Below, piece by piece: positions 25,810 through 34,879 of a stretch of 53,118 nt of DNA (position 1 is the first letter of the stretch; every line of letters begins with the position of its first letter). The stretch comes from Acidobacteriaceae bacterium. Its GTDB lineage: Bacteria > Acidobacteriota > Terriglobia > Terriglobales > Acidobacteriaceae. The translations under genes were made by a program, and so were the position numbers. The stretch covers positions 1 through 53,118 of the forward strand of contig PMYE01000200.1 of NCBI GenBank assembly GCA_003171315.1. The letters run 5' to 3'. The notes under the pieces were generated by a model that did no database searches, had not been told where the DNA came from, and saw only the letters and a list, made by a program, of their open reading frames with translations.

Positions 25810-26757
25810 ATGACAGAGATACGCGATACGGTGATTCTTGGCTCCGGCTGCGCCGGGCTGACGGCGGCGCTCTACACAGCGCGGGCCGGACTGAAACCGC
25901 TGGTGCTGGAGGGCCACGAGCCCGGAGGCCAGCTTTCCATCACGTCGCTGGTTGAGAACTTTCCCGGCTGGCCGGATGGGATTCAGGGACCGGAGCTGAT
26001 CGAAAACATGAAGAAACAGGCGGCGCGGTTCGGCGCGGAGTACCGGCTTGCGCACTTGGTTTCGGTGGAGGTGGGCGCGCATCCCATCCGGCTGCACGCG
26101 TCGGCCGGCGAGATCCACACGCGCACGCTGATTGTGGCCTCGGGCGCGAGCGCGCGCTGGCTGGGACTGCCCAGCGAACAGGCGCTGATCGGCCACGGGG
26201 TGTCGAGCTGCGCCACGTGCGACGGATTTTTCTTTCGCGATAAGGACATTGCCGTGGTGGGCGGCGGCGACTCGGCCATGGAGGAGGCGATGTTCCTCAC
26301 GCGCTTTGCCTCGAAGGTGACGCTGCTGCACCGGCGCGATGCCTTCCGAGCCTCGAAGATCATGCTGGAGCGCGCCATGGCCCATCCTAAGATCGAGCTG
26401 CGTACGAACACCGTTGTCGAAGAGGTATTGGGCGTGGACGAAAAAGAAGTGAAGGGCCTGCGCCTGCGCGACGTGAAGAGCGGCGAGCGCGGCGAGCTGG
26501 CGGTGAGCGGGCTCTTCCTGGGCATCGGGCACGAGCCGAATACGAAGATGTTTGCCGGGCAGATCGATCTCGACGAGGACGGCTACATCAGGACGGCGAA
26601 CAACGTGTTCGCCACGCGCAACGGCGCGATTGTCCCCGGCGTGTTTGCCTGTGGCGACGTGCAGGACCGGCGCTACCGGCAGGCGATTACCGCGGCGGGC
26701 TCGGGATGCATGGCGGCGCTGGAGGCGGAAAAGTATCTCGAAGAGCGCGGGCGCTGA
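25810..26757 (+). CDS. trxB: Thioredoxin-disulfide reductase
   Basis: This FAD enzyme passes electrons from NADPH to thioredoxin in the cytoplasm. The 315-residue protein has LGSGCAGLTAALYTARAGL (FAD), GGQLSITSLVENFPG, the redox-active pair in SSCATCDGFFF, VVGGGDSAMEEA (NADPH) and the final FACGDVQDRRYRQAITAAG. Unlike the response-regulator fusion at 12394, it keeps the CxxC. The first two genes of a plus-strand unit, trxB and yggS, are 17 bases apart, followed by a DUF167 gene. Confidence 0.96.
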   Translation: MTEIRDTVILGSGCAGLTAALYTARAGLKPLVLEGHEPGGQLSITSLVENFPGWPDGIQGPELIENMKKQAARFGAEYRLAHLVSVEVGAHPIRLHASAGEIHTRTLIVASGASARWLGLPSEQALIGHGVSSCATCDGFFFRDKDIAVVGGGDSAMEEAMFLTRFASKVTLLHRRDAFRASKIMLERAMAHPKIELRTNTVVEEVLGVDEKEVKGLRLRDVKSGERGELAVSGLFLGIGHEPNTKMFAGQIDLDEDGYIRTANNVFATRNGAIVPGVFACGDVQDRRYRQAITAAGSGCMAALEAEKYLEERGR

Positions 26758-26774
26758 GCGGCGATGGGTGCTCG

Positions 26775-27527
26775 ATGACGGCGCTTAGTGAAAATCTCGA
26801 ACGGCTGGAAGAAGCGATCGGGCAGGCGTGTAGCGCGGCGGGCCGGAAGCGCGGCGAAGTCGAGTTGATGGCCGTGTCGAAGACCTTTCCCGCAGAGGCG
26901 ATTGCCGAGGCCGCGGCGCTGGGGCTTACGCTGTTCGGCGAGAACCGCGTGCAGGAGTTTGCGTCGAAAGCGCCGGAGTTGGCGACGCTGCGCGGGAGCG
27001 CGGGGCAGCCGGCCGAAGTCCACTTGATCGGGCATTTGCAGTCGAACAAGGCGGCGCGTGCGGCGGAACTCTTTGACGGCGTGGATTCGCTGGATTCGGT
27101 GCGGCTGGCCGAGCGGCTGAACGAAGCGGCGGGCAAGTGCGGAAAACGGCTGCCGGTGCTGATCGAGGTGAAGCTGAGCTCCGAGGCGGCAAAGACAGGC
27201 GTGGAGCCGGAGTCGGCTGAAGCGGCAAGCCTGCTGGAACGGCTGCCGGACTGGCCGCATCTGGAGGCGCGCGGACTCATGACGATTGCGCCGTGGGGAG
27301 CGGCGGAGGACGTGACGCGGGCGTGCTTTCGCAGCTTGCGCCTCTTGCGGGACCGTTGGGCGGTGGCGCACAAGAACTTGAAGCTCGATGTGCTGTCGAT
27401 GGGAATGAGCGGAGACTTCGCGCAGGCCATTTCGGAGGGTGCGACGCGCATCCGTATCGGCACGGCGTTGTTTGGCGCGCGCACGCCGCGCGCGGAGCGG
27501 CGAAGCCGGGAATCGGAGCTTGACTGA
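26775..27527 (+). CDS. YggS-family PLP homeostasis protein
   Basis: This is a single-domain alanine-racemase-like barrel that binds pyridoxal phosphate and balances PLP and amino-acid pools. It does not itself carry out a known reaction. The Lys that holds PLP is in LMAVSKTFP. Also present are LFGENRVQEF, HLIGHLQSNKA, LIEVKLSSEAAKTG and MGMSGDF/IRIGTALFG at the end. The chosen ATG 26775 gives 250 residues, as usual; the track ORF begins inside trxB at 26706. Its TGA shares a base with the ATG of the DUF167 gene, which is the common yggS-yggU type arrangement. Confidence 0.93.
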   Translation: MTALSENLERLEEAIGQACSAAGRKRGEVELMAVSKTFPAEAIAEAAALGLTLFGENRVQEFASKAPELATLRGSAGQPAEVHLIGHLQSNKAARAAELFDGVDSLDSVRLAERLNEAAGKCGKRLPVLIEVKLSSEAAKTGVEPESAEAASLLERLPDWPHLEARGLMTIAPWGAAEDVTRACFRSLRLLRDRWAVAHKNLKLDVLSMGMSGDFAQAISEGATRIRIGTALFGARTPRAERRSRESELD

Positions 27528-27832
27528 TGTTGCGCGCGGCGCCGGACGGAGTGACGCTCGCGGTGCGCGCGCAGCCGGGCGCGAAGAAGACGGCGATCGC
27601 GGGCATCTACGGCGAGGGAACGGCGGCCCAACTGAAGGTTGCCGTGCAGGCGCCGCCGCTCGAAGGGCGGGCCAACGAAGCGTTGATTGCGTTTCTCGCC
27701 GGGACGTTTGGCGTGCCGAAGAGCGCGGTGGTGCTGGCCGCAGGCGAGCTGTCGCGCAACAAGGTTTTCCTGCTTCGAGGCATCACTATGGCGCGGGCGA
27801 CGGCAGTTCTGGCGCAGCGCATCGACACCTAG
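27527..27832 (+). CDS. DUF167 (YggU-like) family protein
   Basis: This 101-residue protein of the DUF167 family has the typical pattern LAVRAQPGAKKTAI, LKVAVQAPPLEGRANEALI and LSRNKVFLLRGI. The molecular function is unknown. The start overlaps the yggS stop by one base, so translation is coupled. It is the last gene of the trxB unit. Confidence 0.9.
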   Translation: MLRAAPDGVTLAVRAQPGAKKTAIAGIYGEGTAAQLKVAVQAPPLEGRANEALIAFLAGTFGVPKSAVVLAAGELSRNKVFLLRGITMARATAVLAQRIDT

Positions 27833-27890
27833 TGTGGTGCTCTACGGCGGTTCGCCCATTCCCGTGTGAACTTGAAAGGCGCGCCAAGGG

Positions 27891-28019
27891 GCGTTTCCCT
27901 CTCAGAAAACGCCACTTGAGGATCGCGGTTTCACACTGCGCGAATTGGAGATCCGCTATGCCCCCTGGCTGGCCCGCTGATTGGTTCCGGCGGCCGCTTT
28001 CCTGCAACCGGAAAGCGGC
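27891..28019. terminator. Two hairpins between convergent DUF167 and sedolisin genes
   Basis: The first hairpin is GGCGTTT (27891-27897) pairing with AAACGCC (27908-27914). The second is a perfect 10-bp stem GCCGCTTTCC (27993-28002) with GGAAAGCGGC (28010-28019) and a 7-base loop. Neither has a clear U-tract, so factor-independent termination is only suggested. Both sit where two convergent transcripts meet. Confidence 0.45.
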
Positions 28020-28037
28020 GCCGGTGAGAAAAGGGGG

Positions 28038-31000
28038 CTAGTTCACGGTCAGGGTGAAGGTAGTGCTCTCCACCGTGCTGGCTGGGTCGTTGCCGGTTCC
28101 GTTTACCGTAAAAGTGTACGTTCCGGCCGAAGTGCCGGGGATGGTTGTCGTGCCGCCTCCGCCACCACCGCCGCAACTGGACAGCGCGCCGAGAGCTACC
28201 ATCGCGACGAGGATGCCCAGCATAGAGCGCCAGCTGCGGCGCCGCGCCGGAATCCCGAAGAAGATGAGCAGGGCGAGGACTGCGCCGGAACCCGCACCTA
28301 GCCATCCGCGGCCCTTGCCGGCCGGCTCCGGACGGACCAACCCGGACGTGATGGCCGATGTGGTGAAGACGGTGGCCGTGCCGCTGCCGGTTGGCGTGCC
28401 CGAAGCGTAGGTGATCCGCCCGGTGACCGAACAGGTGGGTGGGGCGTTGGGGTTGGTTACACTCGACGAGGTGAGCGTGCAGGAACTCAGCGTTACCGTT
28501 CCGGTATAGTTTGTGCTGCTCGCGGTTCCGGTGATGGTCGAAGTGCTCGAGAGGCCGGGCGAGACCGCCGCCGGGGTGGAGGCGCTTAAGGAATAGGTGG
28601 ACTGCGTCACGGTTAGGTTCCCGTTGTTGGTGGCAGTGCCGGACAGGTAGACCACATCGCCGGAATAATTCGCCGTGAGGGTTGGTTTTCCGGCCATGAA
28701 GCTGTCGCTGGGGATGGTAAAGCTGGCGGCGCTTCCCGTGAGCACAGTCGAGGAGGAATAGGTGCCCCCGGACAGGGTTACAGTCCCCGTAGGCGGCGCG
28801 CCGCTCCCCGTTACGGTAACCATCACGTTGACGCTCTGGCTGGTATCGATGCTGGTTGGCGACGGAGTCACTGCGATCGAAGGCGCAAGCGGGGCGGTAT
28901 TGACGATGACGATCGTCGCCGTTCCCGAGCTGCTCTCGTAAGTGCTGTTGGTGCTGTTGAAGTTTGCCGTAAGCGTGTCTGTGCCGACGGTCAGAACGTT
29001 GGCGTTGATCGTGAAGTTCGCGGTGCCTGTGCTCGAAAGCGTGACAGCTGTGGAACCATCCAGAGACACAGTTCCGGCCGGAGTAGCCGCTCCCACGGGC
29101 CCGCTCACCGTGACTGTGACATAAACCGGATTTTGGACATTGTCGCTTGCCGGCGCCGAAACCAGAATCGTGGGCGTGATGGCGGCCACGGTTACACTTT
29201 CCGTGGTGTTCGTGGACGCGTAGGTTTGGTCGCCGCTATAGGTCACTGTCAAAGTGTCAGAGCCAACGGCTAGGCTGCTGGGCGGGATGGTGATCGTTAC
29301 CGAGCTGCTTGCCGGGGTGGTTGCCGGGGTGACGGCTGCGAGTGTTCCGGCCGCGCCGTATCCTCCGCCGGAGACCACAACCGAGCCAGTGGGCGCTGCA
29401 AGGCTTCCGGAGCCCGTGACCGTCACTGTAACGGCGAGCGAGGTGTTGGCGGAGATGGTGCCGGTCGGGTTAAGCGTCACGCCCAGGGTGGAGCTGGCGG
29501 TGCCCGCGTCGGAAACCCAGTCTCTCACCACGTTGTAGACGTTGAGGGAGCCGAGTCCCGTGGCCAGGTTGTAGCCGGCGGTTGCGTTATAGGCCGGGGT
29601 GGTGCCGGAACTGACGAGGGTACCCACCGTGTCGCCCGAGTTCAACGCGGTGCAGTTCGGCGAGGTGGTGCCTGCGTACACCGGGGCTTCCGGAGGGAGG
29701 ATCCATCCATAGTCGTAAACGGCGCCGCCGAGACTAGCCCCCAGGTCGCAGGGCATGGCGTTGGTGCCCTCATCGATGCTCTGGAAGTAGCAACTTGGGC
29801 TGGAGGCCTTTACGGTTTCAGCGCTGCAGTTTGCGTAAGTCTGCTGGGAGGCCAGCTTGTACAGCCCAGGGTTGGGCAAACCCTGCGGCGCGCCGGCCTT
29901 TTGGTTGATGAGCGCCATGACGCCGGCCATGGCGGGAGAGCCGAACGATGTCCCTCCAGCCTCCTCCGCTGTGTTCTCTGAGATGCCGCTGTAGGAACAA
30001 GTCCCAGTCGCCGAGACACAGAAGAGGTAGGCGCTGTAGAGCGTGCCGTCGCCGGCGAAGAAGCTCACGTCGGGAATGGCGCGCGTCGTCAAGGAGCTCG
30101 TCCCCGTGACGCCGGAACTGACCTGCCAGGACGGTGAAGGCCACCCGTCGTTGGTGAGGGGGATTGAGCCGTTCGCCGCACCTGTGGTCGTAGCGCCCGT
30201 CGAGCAGACGCCAGCAGTCGTGGAGTCGGGATTGGTAGTGTTGACCACGCAGTTGCTGGCTCCGCCGCCGCCGCCAACGGTATCCACATAGAAGGCGAGC
30301 ATAAACCCGGGAGCTACAACCGAATAAATGTTGTACCAATCGTTCTGGACGAAGTTGCAGGACGCTTCGGCGTTGTTCACGCCGGCAATGCTGAAATAAG
30401 TCGCGGTAGTTTCCAGGTAACCGGCAATAATCGGGCTCAGGCACGTATCGTTCCATGGCGTCTCAGGAACGTAGCCCAGCGCGCTTTCATACGGTTCAGT
30501 GCTGATATTGTTGCTGGCGGACCAGTAAGCCGGCGAGCCCTGGCTGGTGCTAGAGGTTGGGCAGCCTACAAGAAAGCCGCTGGAATTGACGATTGGTTTG
30601 CACCAACTGAAGTCGGTTCCGCCTACGGCTACGTCATAGGGCGTGGATGCGAGGCCGCTTACCGAGAGGCCGTGCTGCGCGGAATAGGGCCAGCCGATGG
30701 AGTCGCCGCCCTGGTCGCAACTGGGCGAGCCGGAGTCGCCCGCGGCCACAAAGACCGAAATGCCCTCGGTTGCCGCGTCCTGCCACAGGTTGTAATATGC
30801 GACGTTCTCCGCCGTACCCTGGTAGAGCTCGCACAGGCCGTAGCTGAGGTTGAGAATCCTTGCCGTCTCGTTCTGGACAATGTACTGACCGGAATCGTAG
30901 ACCGTGTCGACGGTTCCTTCGGAGTTCTGGCCAGTGACGACAAGATCGATCGAAGCGCCCGTGGCCACGGCGCCGGACCATTCGACATCGATGGAGTTCT

Positions 31001-32078
31001 CCTCCAGATCGCCAACGCCGCAGAGCGCGTAAGGACTTGTGCTCGTGCACTCGGTAGCCGCTGGGCCGTACTTGGTGTCGATTTGCTGAAAGCTGGTGAG
31101 AGCCGGAAGACCAAAGATAGAGCGGAAGTTGGCTACGTCGTTGCCGGTTTCGGAAACTCCGGAGCCCTGCCCGATGGGGCTCTGCGCGATCAGGCTGGTT
31201 CCGGCGATGGCGATGGTCTGGTTGGCGCCCGTGTAGCCTGCGTTCCAGGCCGGAATGACGTTATAGATCGTAGCGAAATCCCAGGGAGTCACGTCCTCTA
31301 CGAGGTAGGGGTAGCCTCCGTTGTTGCCGTTGATGCCAAACAGCGGGCGAGGGCCTGAAGAAATGGCAGGCGCGTTGGACGAACCTGACGGAGTGTTCGT
31401 TGTTGTGGAATTTGTGACACGTTGCCACTGACCCGCTTCGCGATTGAACTGTACCTTGCCATTGAGTCTGTGCAGAGGACGCGGCAGGAAGTTATGCAAT
31501 TGCTTGACGCCCACGACCACCGGCGCGAGCGCCGCGGGAATCTGCTGATCGCTCATGTTCGCGTAGTGCGGGGCGCCGTTCACTGAGAGGTTGTGAATCT
31601 CGGTGTGGAAGGCGCTTTCGACCTGTGCGGCAGCGCCGCTGAAGCGGATGGTCATGCGGTCGGGCGCGATGCTCTTGATTGCGAATCCGCGGCTCGTGAG
31701 CCAACCGGTAACGGTCGCAATGTCCGCCTGGGCGGGACCAAACTGCTCGCCGATCTCAGCGGGCGTGAGCCACTGGTGGTAGTCGGGCGAGCTGGAGTCG
31801 TACTGACCGCTGATAAATGCCTCGAACGCGGCCTCTTGCTCCGGACTCCGGCTCAGGACGAGCGTGAGATCGGGCAGAATGAGGCCGGGGCTCACGGAGC
31901 CGCGATCGTTTTTGGCGTTCGCGCGCGGGCTGGTGTTGCCTTTGAGCGTTACAAGTTGACTTTCGTCAATCGGGGTCAAGATGCGGACGGCGGGTGCGGC
32001 TTGCTGGGCCAACGATGCCGCGGAGCAGAGAACGATACTGGCCAGAACGCACAGGGGAAGAGCGCGCGAATTGATCAT
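28038..32078 (-). CDS. Secreted sedolisin-family (S53) pro-protease with Ig-like repeats and C-terminal membrane segment
   Basis: The protein has about 1346 residues. A signal peptide (residues 1-25, ending SLAQQ) is followed by a kumamolisin-type activation domain (about 45-200; SPDYHQWLTPAEIGEQFGP). The catalytic domain has the Glu/Asp pair in GDLEENSIDVEW (about 355), the oxyanion Asp in AAGDSGSPSC (about 446) and the Ser in GGTSFGSPAMAG (about 711). From about 830 there are four or more Ig-like repeats (VTVTVTGSGS, NYSGD patterns). Near the end a hydrophobic segment (GAVLALLIFFGIPARRR) and a second one ending LSSCGGGGGG may anchor it. The track extends to 32327; ATG 32078 has AGGA 8 bases ahead and opens the signal peptide. 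These enzymes act at acid pH outside the cell. Confidence 0.92.
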   Translation of the reverse strand: MINSRALPLCVLASIVLCSAASLAQQAAPAVRILTPIDESQLVTLKGNTSPRANAKNDRGSVSPGLILPDLTLVLSRSPEQEAAFEAFISGQYDSSSPDYHQWLTPAEIGEQFGPAQADIATVTGWLTSRGFAIKSIAPDRMTIRFSGAAAQVESAFHTEIHNLSVNGAPHYANMSDQQIPAALAPVVVGVKQLHNFLPRPLHRLNGKVQFNREAGQWQRVTNSTTTNTPSGSSNAPAISSGPRPLFGINGNNGGYPYLVEDVTPWDFATIYNVIPAWNAGYTGANQTIAIAGTSLIAQSPIGQGSGVSETGNDVANFRSIFGLPALTSFQQIDTKYGPAATECTSTSPYALCGVGDLEENSIDVEWSGAVATGASIDLVVTGQNSEGTVDTVYDSGQYIVQNETARILNLSYGLCELYQGTAENVAYYNLWQDAATEGISVFVAAGDSGSPSCDQGGDSIGWPYSAQHGLSVSGLASTPYDVAVGGTDFSWCKPIVNSSGFLVGCPTSSTSQGSPAYWSASNNISTEPYESALGYVPETPWNDTCLSPIIAGYLETTATYFSIAGVNNAEASCNFVQNDWYNIYSVVAPGFMLAFYVDTVGGGGGASNCVVNTTNPDSTTAGVCSTGATTTGAANGSIPLTNDGWPSPSWQVSSGVTGTSSLTTRAIPDVSFFAGDGTLYSAYLFCVSATGTCSYSGISENTAEEAGGTSFGSPAMAGVMALINQKAGAPQGLPNPGLYKLASQQTYANCSAETVKASSPSCYFQSIDEGTNAMPCDLGASLGGAVYDYGWILPPEAPVYAGTTSPNCTALNSGDTVGTLVSSGTTPAYNATAGYNLATGLGSLNVYNVVRDWVSDAGTASSTLGVTLNPTGTISANTSLAVTVTVTGSGSLAAPTGSVVVSGGGYGAAGTLAAVTPATTPASSSVTITIPPSSLAVGSDTLTVTYSGDQTYASTNTTESVTVAAITPTILVSAPASDNVQNPVYVTVTVSGPVGAATPAGTVSLDGSTAVTLSSTGTANFTINANVLTVGTDTLTANFNSTNSTYESSSGTATIVIVNTAPLAPSIAVTPSPTSIDTSQSVNVMVTVTGSGAPPTGTVTLSGGTYSSSTVLTGSAASFTIPSDSFMAGKPTLTANYSGDVVYLSGTATNNGNLTVTQSTYSLSASTPAAVSPGLSSTSTITGTASSTNYTGTVTLSSCTLTSSSVTNPNAPPTCSVTGRITYASGTPTGSGTATVFTTSAITSGLVRPEPAGKGRGWLGAGSGAVLALLIFFGIPARRRSWRSMLGILVAMVALGALSSCGGGGGGGTTTIPGTSAGTYTFTVNGTGNDPASTVESTTFTLTVN

Positions 32079-32659
32079 TGGGGATGTCCTAAACCCTTTC
32101 TTGAGTGAGATAAACCCTCGAAAACCTGAGGAGTTATCGTTGGCGGCAAAAAAGGCGAATCGCCGAGCCCGTTGAGCAAAGCGGCGGAGGTGGGCGACAA
32201 CACCATCATAATCAGTCAGGCGAAAATCAACTGGAAAACACACGACAAGGCCCAAGGTGCGCCGCCTGCCGTGCTGCTTTGGGGAAAGTGTCCCCCAAAA
32301 TGCACAATGGAACCCGTAATCGGGCAATTCGTGCCAGGCAACGAACGAATGAAGCCGGATGAAGGCAGGAATAAAATACAGGCGCGCCGCGGGATGAACC
32401 CCAAAGGCTCGTTGTAATTAGACGGCGACGAGCGAAGAATGTTGAGAAGAAGGAACAAAGAGAATTGGAACTTAGGGATGCAGAAAGTGGAGCGGAGCGA
32501 CGGCGGCTAGCGCGCGGCTGGGGCAAGACGCCGGCTCGCCGGGTAGGGATGGAAAGGGCCAGTCAGGAGGCCGTCGTTGCAATAGGCAATTGATTTCTTA
32601 AGGGATATTATGCGGTTTCCTGGCTGCTGCCGTCTGTAACGGGTGATTTTACGCCCGCT
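32079..32659. other. Long gene-free region upstream of the sedolisin gene
   Basis: About 580 bases have no recognizable gene. It should contain the sedolisin promoter on the minus strand. The overlapping 80-118-residue minus ORFs have no family features. Confidence 0.4.
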
Positions 32660-32848
32660 TCTCTCTTCGTAACCTGTTATAACGACACGCCGTTTCCTGA
32701 GACCGGGCGAGCCGTAGTCCGTTTGCTTGAGCGGCTGGGCGTGGAGGTAGAGTTCCAGCGGGCGCAGACGTGTTGAGGGCAGATGCACGCCAATACGGGG
32801 TTCCGTAGCGAGGCATTCACTCAGGCCAAGCGGCTGTGCCAAAAGTAG
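32660..32848 (+). pseudogene. lutA/ykgE-like CCG-domain fragment with TGA at a conserved Cys
   Basis: The plus frame reads SLFVTCYNDTPFPETGRAVV, then RLLERLGVEVEFQRAQTC, a TGA at 32774-32776, and GQMHANTGFRSEAF until TAG at 32846. This matches the N-terminal ~60 residues of LutA/YkgE, an FeS protein of lactate oxidation, in which TCCGQMH is conserved. The TGA therefore stands for the second Cys of CCG. No start codon is in frame at the expected place, and the rest of the gene is absent. It is a relic; selenocysteine is considered and rejected below. Confidence 0.75.
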
Positions 32849-33234
32849 CCCCGAGAACACCACAAGGCTCCATGGGAGAGGGAATCAGGGGACGGAGGCC
32901 GGTCTTGACGGGACGGCGCCAGAGGCCGTAGCTTGGCCTTACACGGGAAAGGAGGTTGATCCAGCCTATGAGCAAAGATTCTTCGAGTTGGTACTTACGT
33001 GAGGTGACTGAGGCCTAGGGCATCGCGCCCAAGACTCAGATAAGACCAGGCGGAGGGTTCTCCGTCGTGGCTCTGGCTCTCGCGGTAGCGCGATGGCCTT
33101 AGTCCAATCCCAACAGATCACCGGCAGCGGCCTGGGAACAGGGGTTCTCAGGCCGTTGTTGCGTTGGGGCAGGAAAGAGATGACGGCGATTGGTGGCCCT
33201 GCCCGCTGTTTGATGCCGTAAAATCGGGCATAGA
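32849..33234. other. Gene-free region with extended Shine-Dalgarno-like sequence before nrdR
   Basis: No gene is recognized. AAAGGAGGTTGATCCAGCC at 32948-32966 resembles the complement of the 16S 3' end with one extra T. It is followed by an ATG (32968) opening a 16-codon frame that ends at TAG 33016. No rRNA similarity continues beyond the 19 bases. The meaning is unclear. Confidence 0.35.
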
Positions 33235-33711
33235 ATGAAGTGTCCCTATTGTGGTTTCGGGCAGGATCGCGTAGTGGACTCGCGCGAGAGCAAAGAGGCC
33301 GACTCGATCCGGCGGCGGCGGGAGTGCGAGCGCTGCAACCGGCGCTTCACCACCTACGAGCGCATCGACGAAATTCCATACATGGTGGTCAAGAAGGACG
33401 GTCGCCGCGAGCGCTTCGACCGGCAAAAAGTGCTCAGCGGCCTGCTGCGCGCCTGCGAGAAACGGCCGGTTTCGTCGGGCCAACTGGAAAAGATCGTCGA
33501 CGCCGCGGAGAGCTTCTTGATTGATGCTCCCGAGCGCGAACGCACCACGGCCGAGGTTGGCGAGCTCATCATGCAGCACCTCAAGGGCCTCGACACCGTA
33601 GCATACATCCGCTTCGCTTCGGTCTATCGCGACTTCAAGGACGTGCGCGAGTTCAAGGAAGAGCTGGAGGGACTGCTCGCGAGCCACGGGAAGAAAAAGG
33701 CAAGCTCTTAG
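33235..33711 (+). CDS. nrdR: Transcriptional repressor NrdR
   Basis: NrdR is a zinc-ribbon plus ATP-cone repressor of ribonucleotide reductase genes. It senses dATP/ATP. The 158-residue protein starts MKCPYCGFGQDRVVDSRES with the first Cys pair; the second pair is in CERCNRRFTTYER. The ATP-cone follows (VVKKDGRRERFDRQKVLSGLLRAC). The length is typical. Its TAG lies inside the first unit of a heptanucleotide array, so the array is contiguous with the gene's end. Isocitrate dehydrogenase follows on the same strand after the array. Confidence 0.96.
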   Translation: MKCPYCGFGQDRVVDSRESKEADSIRRRRECERCNRRFTTYERIDEIPYMVVKKDGRRERFDRQKVLSGLLRACEKRPVSSGQLEKIVDAAESFLIDAPERERTTAEVGELIMQHLKGLDTVAYIRFASVYRDFKDVREFKEELEGLLASHGKKKASS

Positions 33712-33851
33712 CTATCAGCTTTCAGTTCGTCCAGCTTAGTGCACTGCATTGGCCTCCATGCCAAATGCTTCACTCGCATTGATCGCCAGGATCCATTGCG
33801 CCGCGAGCAGCTGGAGGCTGATAGCTGATAGCTGAAAGCTGAAAGCTAAAG
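33703..33851. repeat. Inverted heptanucleotide arms between nrdR and isocitrate dehydrogenase
   Basis: The left arm is three 7-bp units AGCTCTT, AGCTATC, AGCTTTC (33703-33723). The right arm is GCTGATA twice, GCTGAAA twice and GCTAAAG (33817-33851). The right-arm units are reverse complements of the left-arm units (GATAGCT, GAAAGCT), about 95 bases apart. The arm overlaps the nrdR stop codon on one side and abuts the GAGGAG ribosome site of the next gene on the other. Confidence 0.85.
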
Positions 33852-33859
33852 AGGAGATT

Positions 33860-34879
33860 ATGGCAGAGAAAAAGACACATAAAGTCACGTTGATCCCCGG
33901 TGACGGCATCGGTCCCGAAGTCACGCAGGCGGTGGTGCGCATCCTCGAGGCCACGGGCGCGAAATTCGAGTGGGAGCGGTTTGCCGCCGGGGCTGAAGCC
34001 TTCGAGATTCACGGCGAGTATATTCCCGCGGCGCTCTACGAATCGATCGAGCGCAACCGTGTGGCCCTCAAAGGCCCGGTCACGACGCCCATCGGCGGCG
34101 GCTTCAAGAGCATCAACGTCACGTTGCGCAAAAAGTTCGATCTCTTCGCCAATCTGCGGCCTATTCGCAACCTGCCCGGCCTGGACACGAAATATCCCGG
34201 CGTGGACCTTGTGATCGTCCGCGAAAACACCGAGGGCGAGTACGTGGGCCTGGAGCACGAGGTGGTTCCGGGCGTGGTCGAGAGCATCAAGGTGATCACG
34301 GAGAAGGGATCGACGCGCATCGCCCGCTTCGCCTTCGAGTACGCGCGCAAGCATGGGCGCAAGAAGATCCACGCCATTCACAAAGCCAACATTATGAAGC
34401 TCTCCGATGGGCTTTTCCTGCGCTGTGCGCGGCAGGTGGCCGAAGAGTTTCCCGGCATCGCGTATGGCGAGCACCTGATCGACAACACCTGCATGCAACT
34501 GGTGATGAATCCCTTTCAGTACGACACGCTTCTGCTCGAGAATCTCTACGGCGACATTGTGAGCGACCTCTGCGCTGGCCTGGTGGGCGGGCTGGGCCTG
34601 GCGCCGGGAGCGAATCTGGGCGTGGATTGCGCGATCTTCGAGGCGGTGCACGGTTCGGCGCCCGACATTGCGGGCAAGGATGTGGCCAACCCCACGGCGC
34701 TCTTGCAGTCGGCGATCCTGATGTTGCGGCGCCTGGACGAAGCGGCTGCGGCCGACAAAGCGCAGAAGGCGCTGGAGACGGTGTATGCCGAACGCAAATC
34801 GCTGACCCGCGACGTGGGCGGCACGGCGGGGACAACGCAATTCACCGGCGCGGTGCTGGCGGCGATGGCGCAGAACTAG
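33860..34879 (+). CDS. NAD-dependent isocitrate dehydrogenase-type beta-decarboxylating dehydrogenase
   Basis: This is a 339-residue member of the isocitrate/isopropylmalate dehydrogenase family, most like the short NAD-dependent isocitrate dehydrogenases. It oxidises isocitrate to 2-oxoglutarate in the TCA cycle. It shows VTLIPGDGIGPEV, LRKKFDLFANLRPIRN, RENTEGEYVGLEHE, IHKANIMKLSDGLF, DNTCMQLV (metal Asp), NLYGDIVSDLCAGLVGG and FEAVHGSAPDIAG. No leu genes are near, which disfavours LeuB. GAGGAG lies 6 bases before the ATG. The 3' end meets the PAS gene tail-to-tail with overlapping stops. Confidence 0.9.
   Translation: MAEKKTHKVTLIPGDGIGPEVTQAVVRILEATGAKFEWERFAAGAEAFEIHGEYIPAALYESIERNRVALKGPVTTPIGGGFKSINVTLRKKFDLFANLRPIRNLPGLDTKYPGVDLVIVRENTEGEYVGLEHEVVPGVVESIKVITEKGSTRIARFAFEYARKHGRKKIHAIHKANIMKLSDGLFLRCARQVAEEFPGIAYGEHLIDNTCMQLVMNPFQYDTLLLENLYGDIVSDLCAGLVGGLGLAPGANLGVDCAIFEAVHGSAPDIAGKDVANPTALLQSAILMLRRLDEAAAADKAQKALETVYAERKSLTRDVGGTAGTTQFTGAVLAAMAQN

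Noticed and set aside
32774-32776. TGA as selenocysteine in LutA
   Set aside because: The fragment lacks a start and most of the gene and hits TAG 24 codons later. I cannot show a SECIS element, and no sel genes are in the window.
32507-32863. 118-residue minus-strand ORF
   Set aside because: It overlaps the plus-strand lutA relic, has no motif and no ribosome site.
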